From Legionellaceae bacterium (lineage in GTDB: Bacteria; Pseudomonadota; Gammaproteobacteria; UBA12402): 42,439 nucleotides of DNA. Below are positions 1-7,662 of the stretch, piece after piece. The DNA lies in the NCBI GenBank assembly GCA_002707695.1, contig PANR01000042.1, positions 1-42,439 on the forward strand, read 5' to 3'. A program made the translations under genes and the position numbers. Positions within the stretch are counted from its first letter, which is position 1, and the number at the start of each line of letters is the position of its first letter. The notes beneath the pieces were generated by a model. That model worked only from the letters and a program-made list of their open reading frames with translations. It was not told where the DNA came from and searched no databases.

Positions 1-93
1 AAGTGGGGATCCAGTTCAAAAACATAGATTTCTGGATTCCCGCTTTCGCGGGAATGACAACAGTGTGCGGAAATGACAACGGTGTGCAGCATG
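1..93. repeat. Palindromic REP-like doublet, copy 1 (cut by window start)
   Basis: A half-copy ending GGGGATCCAG (5-14) is followed by a full unit at 32-62 that starts CTGGATTCCCG and ends CGGGAATGACAAC. The unit can fold on itself because ATTCCCG pairs with CGGGAAT. A short extra AATGACAAC follows near 72-80. The two units meet by their CCAG/CTGG ends. Related copies lie at 891, 11767, 16967, 23911 and 42289. Confidence 0.85.
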
Positions 94-118
94 GTAACAA
101 TGGTTCACTGGAGGTATG

Positions 119-874
119 ATGAAACGTAAAGAGCTACTTGAATATGTCAACACATTGCTCAACATCGGCGAATACGAGGATTATGCTCCCAATGGTTTGC
201 AGGTTGAGGGAACTGCTGATGTGACGACTATTGTTACCGGCGTGACAGCTTGCCAGGCGTTGTTAGACAAAGCCGTTGAGAAAAAAGCAGATGCTGTGTT
301 AGTGCATCATGGTTATTTTTGGAAGGGTGAATCACCCGCTGTAATTGGCATGAAAGCCAAGCGTTTGAAAACATTGTTGGCGCACGATATTAATTTAATG
401 GCTTATCATCTGCCGCTAGATGGTCATGATGAGTTTGGCAACAATGTGCAATTAGCACAGCTCATGGATTGGAAAGTGACTGGAGATATGGATTTATCTT
501 ATGGAAAAGGTGTTGGACGGATAGGTGAGTTAAAAACACCGCTTAGTGTAGAAGCATTAGCAAAAGTATTTGAAGAAAAATTACAGCGCAACCCTTTATA
601 TATTGCAGCACATGATCAAGAGGTTAAAACCTTGGCATGGTGCACAGGTGGCGCGCAAGATTGTTTGAAGCGTGCTGCAGAGTTGGGTGTTGATGCGTAT
701 GTGACAGGTGAGGCATCTGAGTATAATGCGCATCAAGCGCGTGAGTTAGGCATTCACTTTTTTGCGGCGGGGCATCACGCAACAGAGCGCTACGGCGTAA
801 AGGCGCTGGGCGAACATTTAGCTGAGAAGTTTGATGTTAATGTTGAATTTGTTGATATTCCAAATCCAATTTAA
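119..874 (+). CDS. Nif3/YbgI-family dinuclear metal-binding protein
   Basis: This is a member of the Nif3-like (GTP cyclohydrolase I type 2/NIF3, YbgI) family, cytosolic hexameric toroids with a two-metal centre and no firmly established substrate. From the start at 119 the protein has 251 residues, close to E. coli YbgI. The expected metal ligands fall in the family positions: H63-H64 in the VHHGYFW motif, H97 and D101 in YHLPLDGH, and H219 and E223 in GHHATERYG. Two in-frame ATGs occur at 116 and 119. GGAGG at 110-114 leaves only one base before 116 but four before 119, so 119 is preferred. The gene stands alone between repeat doublets and converges with the arn operon. Confidence 0.93.
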   Translation: MKRKELLEYVNTLLNIGEYEDYAPNGLQVEGTADVTTIVTGVTACQALLDKAVEKKADAVLVHHGYFWKGESPAVIGMKAKRLKTLLAHDINLMAYHLPLDGHDEFGNNVQLAQLMDWKVTGDMDLSYGKGVGRIGELKTPLSVEALAKVFEEKLQRNPLYIAAHDQEVKTLAWCTGGAQDCLKRAAELGVDAYVTGEASEYNAHQARELGIHFFAAGHHATERYGVKALGEHLAEKFDVNVEFVDIPNPI

Positions 875-890
875 TTTAACCATGTCTGTA

Positions 891-1013
891 GTTGTCATCC
901 CCGGCTCGATCGGGGATCCAGGAATGCTTATTTAGAACTGGATTCTCGCCTTCCTGCTTCGCCAAGGCTTCGCAGGACAGGTCGCAGGACAAGTCGCGGG
1001 AATGACAACAAGG
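891..1013. repeat. Palindromic REP-like doublet, copy 2
   Basis: A unit in reverse orientation (891-921, GTTGTCATCCCCGG to GGGGATCCAG) is joined by a short linker to a forward unit beginning CTGGATTCTCG at about 938 and ending GCGGGAATGACAAC near 1009. The forward unit has a loop enlarged to about 60 bases that contains its own partial repeats (CTTCGC, GCAGGAC). The doublet fills the space between the convergent Nif3 and arn genes, where it could act as a terminator; this role is inferred. The linker closely resembles that of copy 6 at 42302-42318. Confidence 0.85.
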
Positions 1014-1056
1014 TGCAGGAATAACAACGGAGTACGAGGCTGACAAAAGCCGCTAA

Positions 1057-2067
1057 TCACTGACCTAAATGATAAGCCACTGTGCGTTTAACCGCTTCTT
1101 CCATTGAAATAACAGGCGACCAGCCAAGATAGTCTTTAGCGCGTTGAATAGACGGCACTCTCGCTTCAACGTCTTGATAAGATTTTCCATAATGCTCATC
1201 GGCATGCACGCTAACGAGTTTGGTTTTTTCAGCATGTGCACGATATCTTTCGTGGGTTTTTGCATATTTTAGCACGAGCTCGGCGAGTTCTTTAATGGAG
1301 TGATCGTTTTCTGGATTGCCGATATTAAAAATTCTTCCGCTTGCTTTATTGTCATTGTTTTCAATAATTTTCACTAAGCAATTAATACCATCTTCAATAT
1401 AAATAAACGTGCGTCGCTGTTCACCACCGCTGACTAAGGTAATGTCTTCACCCCGCATAATATTGCCAATAAATTGGGTGAGTACACGTGGATTTTTCCC
1501 TAGCGGATCATCTTGTTTAGGCCCAATCCAATTGAATGGACGAAATAAAGTAAAATCTAATTGCTTGTGTTGCCCATAAGCGTAAATGACGCGGTCGAGT
1601 AGCTGTTTGCTGCAAGAATAAATCCAGCGTTCTTTTTGAGTTGGGCCAAGCACAAAGTTGCTGGTTTCTTCATCGAATGCTTTGTCTTCGCACATGCCAT
1701 ACACTTCAGAGGTGGAAGGAAAAATCACACGTTTTTTATGGGTAACAATGCGATGAATGATTTCAAGATTGGCCTCAAAGTCTAATTCAAACACACGAAG
1801 TGGATCGCTCACATAAGTTGCTGGCGTTGCGATGGCCACAAGCGGTAAGATGACATCACATTTTTTAATATGTTCATCTATCCAAGTTTTTTCCTTCAAC
1901 ATATCACCTTGTGTGAAATGAAAGCGTGAGTGATCGATGACATCGTTGAGTTTATGACTGTCTAAGTCAAATGCAAAAATTTCCACATCCGTTTGTTCAA
2001 GCAGGGCAGCGCTGAGGTCGCTGCCAATAAAACCGTTAGCACCAAGAATTAAAACCTTCTTGCTCAT
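1057..2067 (-). CDS. arnA: UDP-glucuronate decarboxylase, ArnA C-terminal-domain type
   Basis: This is an extended short-chain dehydrogenase that matches the C-terminal half of ArnA, which oxidises and decarboxylates UDP-glucuronate to UDP-4-keto-pentose, the first committed step to aminoarabinose. The Rossmann glycine motif GANGFIG is at residues 9-15, STSEVYGMC at 118-126, and the catalytic YxxxK is Y150-K154. The C-terminal DVEARVPSI resembles ArnA DVEHRKPSI, which holds the decarboxylation arginine. The 336-residue length fits this domain alone: the roughly 300-residue N-terminal formyltransferase domain of enteric ArnA is absent. It is the last gene of the operon and overlaps arnC by four bases (ATGA), implying translational coupling. 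The gene symbol refers only to this half of ArnA. Confidence 0.9.
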   Translation of the reverse strand: MSKKVLILGANGFIGSDLSAALLEQTDVEIFAFDLDSHKLNDVIDHSRFHFTQGDMLKEKTWIDEHIKKCDVILPLVAIATPATYVSDPLRVFELDFEANLEIIHRIVTHKKRVIFPSTSEVYGMCEDKAFDEETSNFVLGPTQKERWIYSCSKQLLDRVIYAYGQHKQLDFTLFRPFNWIGPKQDDPLGKNPRVLTQFIGNIMRGEDITLVSGGEQRRTFIYIEDGINCLVKIIENNDNKASGRIFNIGNPENDHSIKELAELVLKYAKTHERYRAHAEKTKLVSVHADEHYGKSYQDVEARVPSIQRAKDYLGWSPVISMEEAVKRTVAYHLGQ

Positions 2068-3023
2068 GAATGTGTTTCCTTATGATGAGTTTCTACAATA
2101 CGATCGATAACAAAACGTGGGCGTTTACGAACTTCTTGGAACATGCGTCCAACATATTCACCAACAATGCCGAGCCCCATTAAAATCATGCCCATGAGAA
2201 AAAAGGCAATGGCAAATAATGTAAAGACACCTTGCGCTTCAGGCCCAATGACGAGTCGACGAATAAATAAATATATTACAAACAAAATACTCATGGATGA
2301 TGTAAGCAAGCCAATCATTGTGAAGGCTTGCAATGGAACCATTGAAAAACCCGTCACTAAATCAAAATTATAACGAATGAGTTTGAATAGATTATAGCTT
2401 GTCGTGCCAGCGGCACGCTCTTCATGCTTGATACCAACTTCACAAGGGTTGATAGCATACTTAAGCGCTAGTGCGGGAATAAATGTGGAAGCTTCATTGG
2501 TTGACGCCATGATATCGACAATTTTTCGATGATATCCGCGCAACATTGATCCTTCATCTTTCATTTTAATGCCAGGCGTGATGATGTATTGTCGTAGCAA
2601 ATTATGGAGTTTTGAAACAGCTCGACGCCAAAATTTATCTTGTCTATCCATGCGATACGTGTTGACAACGTCATGGCCTTTTTCCATTTCCGCAACAATT
2701 TTGGGAATTTCTTCCGGTGGGTTTTGTAAGTCAGCGTCCATGGTAATGATGTATTGACCGCGAACATGCTCAAACCCCGCCATGATAGCAATGTGTTGTC
2801 CGTAGTTGCCACGAAAATGAATAATGCGAAAAATTTCAGGTCGACGCTGTTGGATCTCATCAAGCATGCTCGCTGTTTTGTCAGTGCTGCCATCATTTGT
2901 GATGATCACTTCATAGGTTTTGCCGATTGAATCCATCACGGTGGTCAGACGTTTGTATAAAATTTCTAAAACTTCTTGCTCATTATGTGCAGGAATAACA
3001 ATGCTAATCAGTGGGGCTGACAT
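2064..3023 (-). CDS. arnC: ArnC-type undecaprenyl-phosphate aminoarabinose transferase
   Basis: This is a family 2 glycosyltransferase with two C-terminal membrane helices. ArnC moves (formyl-)aminoarabinose from UDP to undecaprenyl phosphate at the inner membrane. The GT-A fold begins at IVIPAHNE, the DxD metal site is D96-D98 in TMDADLQNPP, and hydrophobic helices lie near residues 230-255 and 265-290. The reading frame is open to 3044, but the codon there is TTG. The ATG at 3023 has AGGAG seven bases upstream (3031-3035), overlapping the arnB stop, and gives 319 residues against 322 in E. coli. Neighbours arnB and arnA support the assignment. A general dolichyl-phosphate-mannose-synthase-like role is the main alternative. 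Confidence 0.9.
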   Translation of the reverse strand: MSAPLISIVIPAHNEQEVLEILYKRLTTVMDSIGKTYEVIITNDGSTDKTASMLDEIQQRRPEIFRIIHFRGNYGQHIAIMAGFEHVRGQYIITMDADLQNPPEEIPKIVAEMEKGHDVVNTYRMDRQDKFWRRAVSKLHNLLRQYIITPGIKMKDEGSMLRGYHRKIVDIMASTNEASTFIPALALKYAINPCEVGIKHEERAAGTTSYNLFKLIRYNFDLVTGFSMVPLQAFTMIGLLTSSMSILFVIYLFIRRLVIGPEAQGVFTLFAIAFFLMGMILMGLGIVGEYVGRMFQEVRKRPRFVIDRIVETHHKETHS

Positions 3024-3033
3024 AAATAGACTC

Positions 3034-4188
3034 CTATGATTCAATCACGCGGCGCATGGCGTCGATCACGCGATCTTGCTCGTCTTCTGTCATGCTGGGG
3101 AAGAGTGGTAGGCTTACTACACGTTCACCAATTGTTTCAGCATGAGGAAAATCGCCAGGTTTAAATCCAAAATGTTCTCGATAATAAGGATACAAGTGAA
3201 CAGCATGATAGTGCAGCCCAGTGCCAATATTTTGTTCTTTCATTTTTTCCATAAACATTTCGCGCGTCATACCAGCTTTTTCGGGATTGATGAGGGGGGC
3301 AAATAAGTGCCACGCATGTCGATGTTCATAATCAGGTGTTGAAGGCAGTTGCCATGCATCCCAGCCCGCTAGTTTTTCATAATAGCGTTTAACAAGTTGT
3401 TGGCGCTTGTCAATAAAGCTATCAAGCCGCTTGAGTTGATGAATACCAAGCGCAGCTTGCATATCCATCATATTATATTTAAGTCCGGGAAAAACAATTT
3501 GATAATCTTGTTTACCGCTTTTACCAAATCGATTCCAAGCTTCTCTATCCATGCCGTGAAAACGCATAAGCATCATTTGTTTCGTGATTTTATCGTCGCG
3601 TGTGGTGATGCATCCACCTTCGCCCGTTGTCATATTTTTATTGGGGTGAAAGCTAAACACTTGTGTGTCACCAAAGCTGCCGATTCGCTGCTTTTTGTAT
3701 TCAGCGCCGATAGCATGTGCGGCATCTTCTATGACGCGTAAGCCATGTTTTTTTGCAATGTCATACAATGGGTCGAGATCAACAGGTAAGCCGGCAAAAT
3801 GAACGGGCATAATCACACGTGTTTTTTCGGTGACCGCTTCAGCAATTTTTTTCACGTCGATATTGTATGTGCCTGGCTCAACATCAACTAACACGGGTTT
3901 ACCGCCAGCTAAAATAATGGTGTTGAGTGTGGCAGCAAATGTCATGGGTGTGGTGATGACTTCATCGCCAGGTTTTAAGTTCAGCGCGAGTAGGCTTAAG
4001 TGTAGGCCCGCCGTCGCTGACGAAAGACAAAGCGTGTAAGGTGCGCCTAAGTAGGTTTCTAAGTCGCTTTCAAATTGTTTGGTTCGAGGGCCCGTCGTGA
4101 GCCAGCCTGATTTAATGCAGGCTACCACTTCATCAATAGCGGCTTGGCTGATATCGGGTTTTGCAAAAGGTAAAAAATCATCGCTCAT
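3034..4188 (-). CDS. arnB: ArnB-type UDP-4-keto-pentose aminotransferase
   Basis: This is a DegT/DnrJ/EryC1/StrS-family PLP enzyme of 384 residues (E. coli ArnB about 380). It would transfer the amino group of glutamate to the UDP-4-keto-pentose made by the ArnA-type neighbour. The PLP Schiff-base lysine is K184 in SFHPNKNMTTGEGG, and the cofactor-binding aspartate is in EDAAHAIGA near 155. The ATG at 4188 lies 14 bases after the flippase stop. Its ribosome site is weak (AGGA about 12 bases upstream), so translation may depend on the upstream gene. It is the third gene of the arn operon. Confidence 0.92.
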   Translation of the reverse strand: MSDDFLPFAKPDISQAAIDEVVACIKSGWLTTGPRTKQFESDLETYLGAPYTLCLSSATAGLHLSLLALNLKPGDEVITTPMTFAATLNTIILAGGKPVLVDVEPGTYNIDVKKIAEAVTEKTRVIMPVHFAGLPVDLDPLYDIAKKHGLRVIEDAAHAIGAEYKKQRIGSFGDTQVFSFHPNKNMTTGEGGCITTRDDKITKQMMLMRFHGMDREAWNRFGKSGKQDYQIVFPGLKYNMMDMQAALGIHQLKRLDSFIDKRQQLVKRYYEKLAGWDAWQLPSTPDYEHRHAWHLFAPLINPEKAGMTREMFMEKMKEQNIGTGLHYHAVHLYPYYREHFGFKPGDFPHAETIGERVVSLPLFPSMTEDEQDRVIDAMRRVIES

Positions 4189-4202
4189 GTTTTTATTGAT
4201 TC

Positions 4203-4577
4203 CTAGCTGACACTTCGAGTCACCAAATATACCCCAAGAATAATGACAATGATACCGGTAATTCGGAGTGCAGAGAGAGGCTCGTTAAGTAAATAATAAG
4301 CAGCAACCGCATTGATAATAAACCCAACGCTCATCAGAGGGTAAGCTGCGCTAACATCGACACGCGACAGCACTAATAACCATACAACAACGCTAATGAC
4401 GTAAATGCCAAGGCCGGCGATTAAAAAAGGGTTGGTTGCAAGTTGCCATCCAATAGGGAGGATGTTGGCAAATGAAAATGAAAATTCGCCAACGCGATTC
4501 ATGGCCGCTTTCAGCAATAATTGCGCGGCGGTATTTAAAAAAGCGGTGACTAAAACCAACAAGAGTGCTGCATTCAT
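4203..4577 (-). CDS. SMR-type small flippase subunit, ArnE/ArnF-like
   Basis: This is a 124-residue protein with four predicted transmembrane helices, of the EamA/small multidrug resistance superfamily. In enteric bacteria two such subunits, ArnE and ArnF, form the heterodimer that flips undecaprenyl-phosphate-aminoarabinose to the periplasm. Only one subunit is encoded here, so either it acts as a homodimer or its partner is elsewhere. Its start overlaps the arnT stop by four bases (ATGA), and GGAG precedes it by about eight bases. Sequence alone does not decide between ArnE and ArnF, so no symbol is given. Its position between arnT and arnB supports the role. Confidence 0.82.
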   Translation of the reverse strand: MNAALLLVLVTAFLNTAAQLLLKAAMNRVGEFSFSFANILPIGWQLATNPFLIAGLGIYVISVVVWLLVLSRVDVSAAYPLMSVGFIINAVAAYYLLNEPLSALRITGIIVIILGVYLVTRSVS

Positions 4578-6265
4578 TGAGGGTTCTCCTGGTTGCTAAT
4601 AACAATATCTTCTTGCGTTTGCGCGATGGGATAAATTTTTAGTGTGGGATTTTGTTGTTTGAAGAGTTGATAGTCATCCAGCGACATGAACACAAATAAT
4701 CGTTTTTGTTCGGGGCCCTGCCAGCGTTTTGCTAAGGTTTTCTCGCTCCACACCCAGCCTTGCATCGGTTGCAAGGTTGCGCCAAATTCCAATTCGTCGG
4801 CAAGACGTGTTAATACCACACGGCGACGCAAATAAAACGGAAGATCTTGATAATAGTGACGGTAATCAATGGCAATGTCATCGGGTTTTAACATCGGCCT
4901 GACTTTTTCAGCCAGTGGTTTGATGGAGTCGTTATAGTAATAGCCCGAGCTCAAGTTTGCCAATGGCAAGAAAAGCGCCATTAGCAGGGCAAGGCCTATA
5001 AAAAATCGTTTCGCATCATTGTTCGTTGGCTTGCTGTTTTTGACCCTGCTAAACCAATAGACAGTGAGCGGGCCAAAAAGTAGCAAAATGCCACATAATG
5101 TTGCAATGAAGTAAGCAAACGACTTGTCTGGAATGGGCTCATAAAACGGCGCAATGATTAACCCACAAACAAAAATAACCCCAACGAGCTGGATGATGAG
5201 GTAGTGAATCAATAATCGCATGCGTCGGCTGCTAAACTCAGCGAGAAACTTGCCCAATAAAATCGCAAGTGGTGGCATAGCAGGCAAAATATACGGGATC
5301 AGTTTGGATTGGGAGAGGCTGAAGAAAACCAGAATAATAGCAGGCCAGAGCAGCAAATAGATTTCGTTGCGATATGTTGCGCGTTCTCGCCATGTTGGCC
5401 AACTGTATTTAATCGCTTGAGGAAGAAAAACGACCCATGGGAAAAAGCCAACGATAAGAATAACAGTAAAAAACCAAATAGGGCCTGGGCGTCCGGCAAT
5501 GGGTGTGGCATAGCGAGCAAATTGTTGGGTGATGAAATAAAAATGTGCCCAGCCAGGCTGCGCTTGCGCCATGAGGAGGTGCCAGGGCAGGGCCACGGCG
5601 GTGAAAATCAATATTGCGCTTATCAGATAAATTTTACCGAGCAGTCGCCACTCATTAGTTACCAATAACCAAGCAAAGACAATCATGCACGGAAACACAA
5701 AGCCAATTAATCCCTTTGATAGCATTGCCAGCGCAGCCATGACTGCAGCCAAATAAATTAAAATGCGTCTTTTTTGGCCAAATTGAAAATTAACGGCGAC
5801 AATAAAGCAGAGCAAGCTTGCGCTAATGAAAAACGAAACCGACATGTCGATTGTAATGAGATGAGAAAGCGCATAATGCAACGAGCTGCTGGCCAACACA
5901 ATGGCAGCGCAAATGCCCGCTCTTCGCCCGTAAAGCTTTCTAGCAGCAAGATAGACGGCAATGGCGCTTAACACGCCGAAGGCCGCCGGCCAAAAGCGTA
6001 GCGCCCATTCGCTCAATCCCCAAAGTTTAATGCTCAGGGCTTGCAGCCAATAGAATAAGTCGGGTTTTTCAAAATATTTAATGCCATCAAGATGTGGGAT
6101 CAAAAAATGACCGCTTCTAATCATTTCTCTCGGTATTTCAGAATAACGAGCCTCATCAGGGTTGCCCAGTGCTCTTACCCCTAAAAAAAGTGAGTAGATA
6201 AAGCCAATGCCAGCAATAAGCCAAGCGCAATCGGTTAACCAGGTGTTTTTCATCATTTTTTTCAT
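4574..6265 (-). CDS. arnT: ArnT-type lipid A aminoarabinose transferase (PMT/GT83 family)
   Basis: This is a polytopic inner-membrane glycosyltransferase with about 12 helices and a C-terminal periplasmic part. ArnT moves aminoarabinose from undecaprenyl phosphate to lipid A phosphates on the periplasmic face, giving resistance to cationic peptides. The N-terminal periplasmic loop carries the family acidic motif NPDEARYSEIPREM (D37, E38) and FEKPDLFYWLQ. The frame is open upstream to 6478, but that part is unlike the family and runs into the divergent grxD gene. The ATG at 6265 gives 563 residues, near the 550 of E. coli ArnT. No strong ribosome site is visible there. It is the first gene of the operon. 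Confidence 0.88.
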   Translation of the reverse strand: MKKMMKNTWLTDCAWLIAGIGFIYSLFLGVRALGNPDEARYSEIPREMIRSGHFLIPHLDGIKYFEKPDLFYWLQALSIKLWGLSEWALRFWPAAFGVLSAIAVYLAARKLYGRRAGICAAIVLASSSLHYALSHLITIDMSVSFFISASLLCFIVAVNFQFGQKRRILIYLAAVMAALAMLSKGLIGFVFPCMIVFAWLLVTNEWRLLGKIYLISAILIFTAVALPWHLLMAQAQPGWAHFYFITQQFARYATPIAGRPGPIWFFTVILIVGFFPWVVFLPQAIKYSWPTWRERATYRNEIYLLLWPAIILVFFSLSQSKLIPYILPAMPPLAILLGKFLAEFSSRRMRLLIHYLIIQLVGVIFVCGLIIAPFYEPIPDKSFAYFIATLCGILLLFGPLTVYWFSRVKNSKPTNNDAKRFFIGLALLMALFLPLANLSSGYYYNDSIKPLAEKVRPMLKPDDIAIDYRHYYQDLPFYLRRRVVLTRLADELEFGATLQPMQGWVWSEKTLAKRWQGPEQKRLFVFMSLDDYQLFKQQNPTLKIYPIAQTQEDIVISNQENPQ

Positions 6266-6315
6266 GGCGACCAAATAGTACACGCTCAATGTTTTCCATG
6301 CCAGTGTCCATGCAA

Positions 6316-6345
6316 TTTGAATGCATCCAGCACCAATATTGTCAA
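6316..6345 (-). promoter_or_regulatory. Candidate arn operon promoter
   Basis: On the minus strand a perfect TTGACA (6345-6340) is followed after a long spacer of 18-19 bases by TTCAAA/TCAAAT near 6321-6315. The -10 match is poor, so activation by a regulator would be expected if this is the promoter. It is an inference from position only. Confidence 0.3.
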
Positions 6346-6377
6346 AAAAATACCCAGTTGACTTCAGCCCGCAACAA

Positions 6378-6399
6378 GTCACTTGTACTTCGAAGTGAC
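6378..6399. promoter_or_regulatory. Inverted repeat between divergent arnT and grxD
   Basis: GTCACTT (6378-6384) and AAGTGAC (6393-6399) form an inverted repeat with an eight-base centre, and it includes the perfect palindrome ACTTCGAAGT (6387-6396). It overlaps the candidate -35 of grxD (6383-6388). The arrangement fits an operator for a dimeric regulator, but none is identified. Confidence 0.4.
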
Positions 6400-6411
6400 A
6401 TCTCTTACAAT
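6383..6411 (+). promoter_or_regulatory. Candidate grxD promoter giving a near-leaderless mRNA
   Basis: TTGTAC (6383-6388) and TACAAT (6406-6411) are separated by 17 bases. The -10 matches the consensus at five of six positions and the -35 is weak. Transcription would start near 6418, only about two bases before the grxD ATG at 6420, which also lacks a Shine-Dalgarno sequence. Confidence 0.5.
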
Positions 6412-6419
6412 CCCGCACC

Positions 6420-6743
6420 ATGACAACTGAAGCCGACATTAAACAGCAGATTAGCGACAACCGCATCATTTTATACATGAAGGGGATTCCAAAGATTCCA
6501 CAGTGCGGCTTTTCTGCCCGCGCCGTACAGGTCTTGGAAGCTTGCGGGGCTGAGTTCGCCTTTGTAAACGTGCTCGAGCACCCAGAAATTCGCCAGACAT
6601 TGCCGAAAATTTCAAATTGGCCAACATTCCCCCAGCTTTATGTTGCAGGTGAGCTAATCGGCGGCTCTGACATTATTATGCAGCTTTACCAAGAGGGTAA
6701 GTTACAAAAAGTGATTGCTGACGCCAAACAAATAGCGCAATAA
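6420..6743 (+). CDS. grxD: Monothiol glutaredoxin, Grx4 family
   Basis: This is a 107-residue CGFS-type monothiol glutaredoxin that binds a [2Fe-2S] cluster with glutathione and passes it to client proteins. The active site C29-G-F-S32 follows KGIPKIPQ. WPTFPQLYVAGELIGGSDI contains the TFPQ and GGxD glutathione-contact segments. The length matches the family (about 105-115). No ribosome-binding sequence precedes the ATG, and a good -10 (TACAAT) ends nine bases upstream, so the transcript may be nearly leaderless. The gene is divergent from arnT and 48 bases ahead of the peroxiredoxin, with which it may be cotranscribed. Confidence 0.96.
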   Translation: MTTEADIKQQISDNRIILYMKGIPKIPQCGFSARAVQVLEACGAEFAFVNVLEHPEIRQTLPKISNWPTFPQLYVAGELIGGSDIIMQLYQEGKLQKVIADAKQIAQ

Positions 6744-6791
6744 TTGCACAGATTTATTTTTACCACAAACATCTAATAAGGAGACGTAGTT

Positions 6792-7397
6792 ATGACTGTA
6801 CTTGTAGGTAGACAAGCCCCCGATTTCACCGTACCCGCCGTGCTAGGCGATGGTAGCATCGTTGATGAGTTCAAGTTTTCGCATGAGACCAAAGGCAAGT
6901 ATGCATTGGTCTTTTTTTACCCGCTTGATTTCACGTTTGTATGCCCATCTGAGCTTATCGCCCTTGATCACCGCATGGATTCATTCAAAAAACGGGGTGT
7001 TGAAGTGGTTGGTGTGTCAATTGATTCGCACTTTACGCACAATGCATGGCGCAATACGCCGGTTGATAAAGGTGGCATTGGTCCGGTTAAGTACACGCTT
7101 GCCGCTGACATCAATCATGACATCTGTCGTGCTTATGGTGTTGAGCATCCCGACGCGGGTGTGGCTTTCCGCGGCGCGTTTGTTATCGATAAAAAAGGTC
7201 AGGTGCGTGCGCAAATTGTGAACGATTTACCGCTTGGTCGAAATATGGACGAAATCATACGTTTGTTTGATGCGCTTGAGTTCCATGAAAAGCATGGTGA
7301 AGTGTGTCCTGCTGGGTGGAAAGAAGGTGATAAAGGCATGAATGCATCGCCTGCTGGTGTGGCTGAATATCTCGCGCAACACAGTGATGCCCTTTAA
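6792..7397 (+). CDS. Typical 2-Cys peroxiredoxin (AhpC/Prx1 type)
   Basis: This is a 201-residue thiol peroxidase that reduces hydrogen peroxide, organic peroxides and peroxynitrite. The peroxidatic cysteine is C51 in FTFVCPSE, with the family threonine in the preceding PLDFTF, and the resolving cysteine is C172 in GEVCPAGW. The C-terminal region fits the Prx1/AhpC class, whose members form decamers. AAGGAG lies ahead of the ATG at suitable spacing. No AhpF reductase gene is adjacent, so the electron donor (thioredoxin or another protein) is unknown. It follows grxD and ends at a strong terminator, making a redox pair. Confidence 0.95.
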   Translation: MTVLVGRQAPDFTVPAVLGDGSIVDEFKFSHETKGKYALVFFYPLDFTFVCPSELIALDHRMDSFKKRGVEVVGVSIDSHFTHNAWRNTPVDKGGIGPVKYTLAADINHDICRAYGVEHPDAGVAFRGAFVIDKKGQVRAQIVNDLPLGRNMDEIIRLFDALEFHEKHGEVCPAGWKEGDKGMNASPAGVAEYLAQHSDAL

Positions 7398-7414
7398 AAA
7401 ACGCCGTATTTTTT

Positions 7415-7443
7415 AAAAACGCCCTATTTAGGGCGTTTTTTTT
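7415..7443 (+). terminator. Rho-independent terminator after the peroxiredoxin gene
   Basis: AAAAACGCCCTA (7415-7426) pairs with TAGGGCGTTTTT (7429-7440) and is followed by more T residues. It begins 17 bases after the stop codon. Confidence 0.9.
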
Positions 7444-7464
7444 ATTAAAAAATCACAATGATGC

Positions 7465-7492
7465 TTGACCTGGGGGGATATTCCGGTAGGAT
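7465..7492 (+). promoter_or_regulatory. Candidate porin promoter with long 5' leader
   Basis: TTGACC (7465-7470) and TAGGAT (7487-7492) are spaced by 16 bases, directly after the upstream terminator. If used, it gives a leader of about 160 bases before the porin ATG at 7663. The leader shows no recognised riboswitch. Confidence 0.35.
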
Positions 7493-7662
7493 TTGCTACA
7501 TCCTAAACATATTTGTTAAAGGATTAACGCAAAAGAGCAGATGGATTTGTAAGTTTTTTTATACTTACATCTTTACAAAACCCATTTTATGTTCTAACGT
7601 TACTTTGATTCTTAACGATTTTGTTAGGAGTTTTTTTGTTTCTTTGCAAGGAGATAAATGTT

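Noticed and set aside
6266-6478. N-terminal extension of arnT (71 residues upstream of the chosen start)
   Set aside because: The extension is unlike the family, would overlap the grxD start on the other strand and would make the protein much longer than ArnT.
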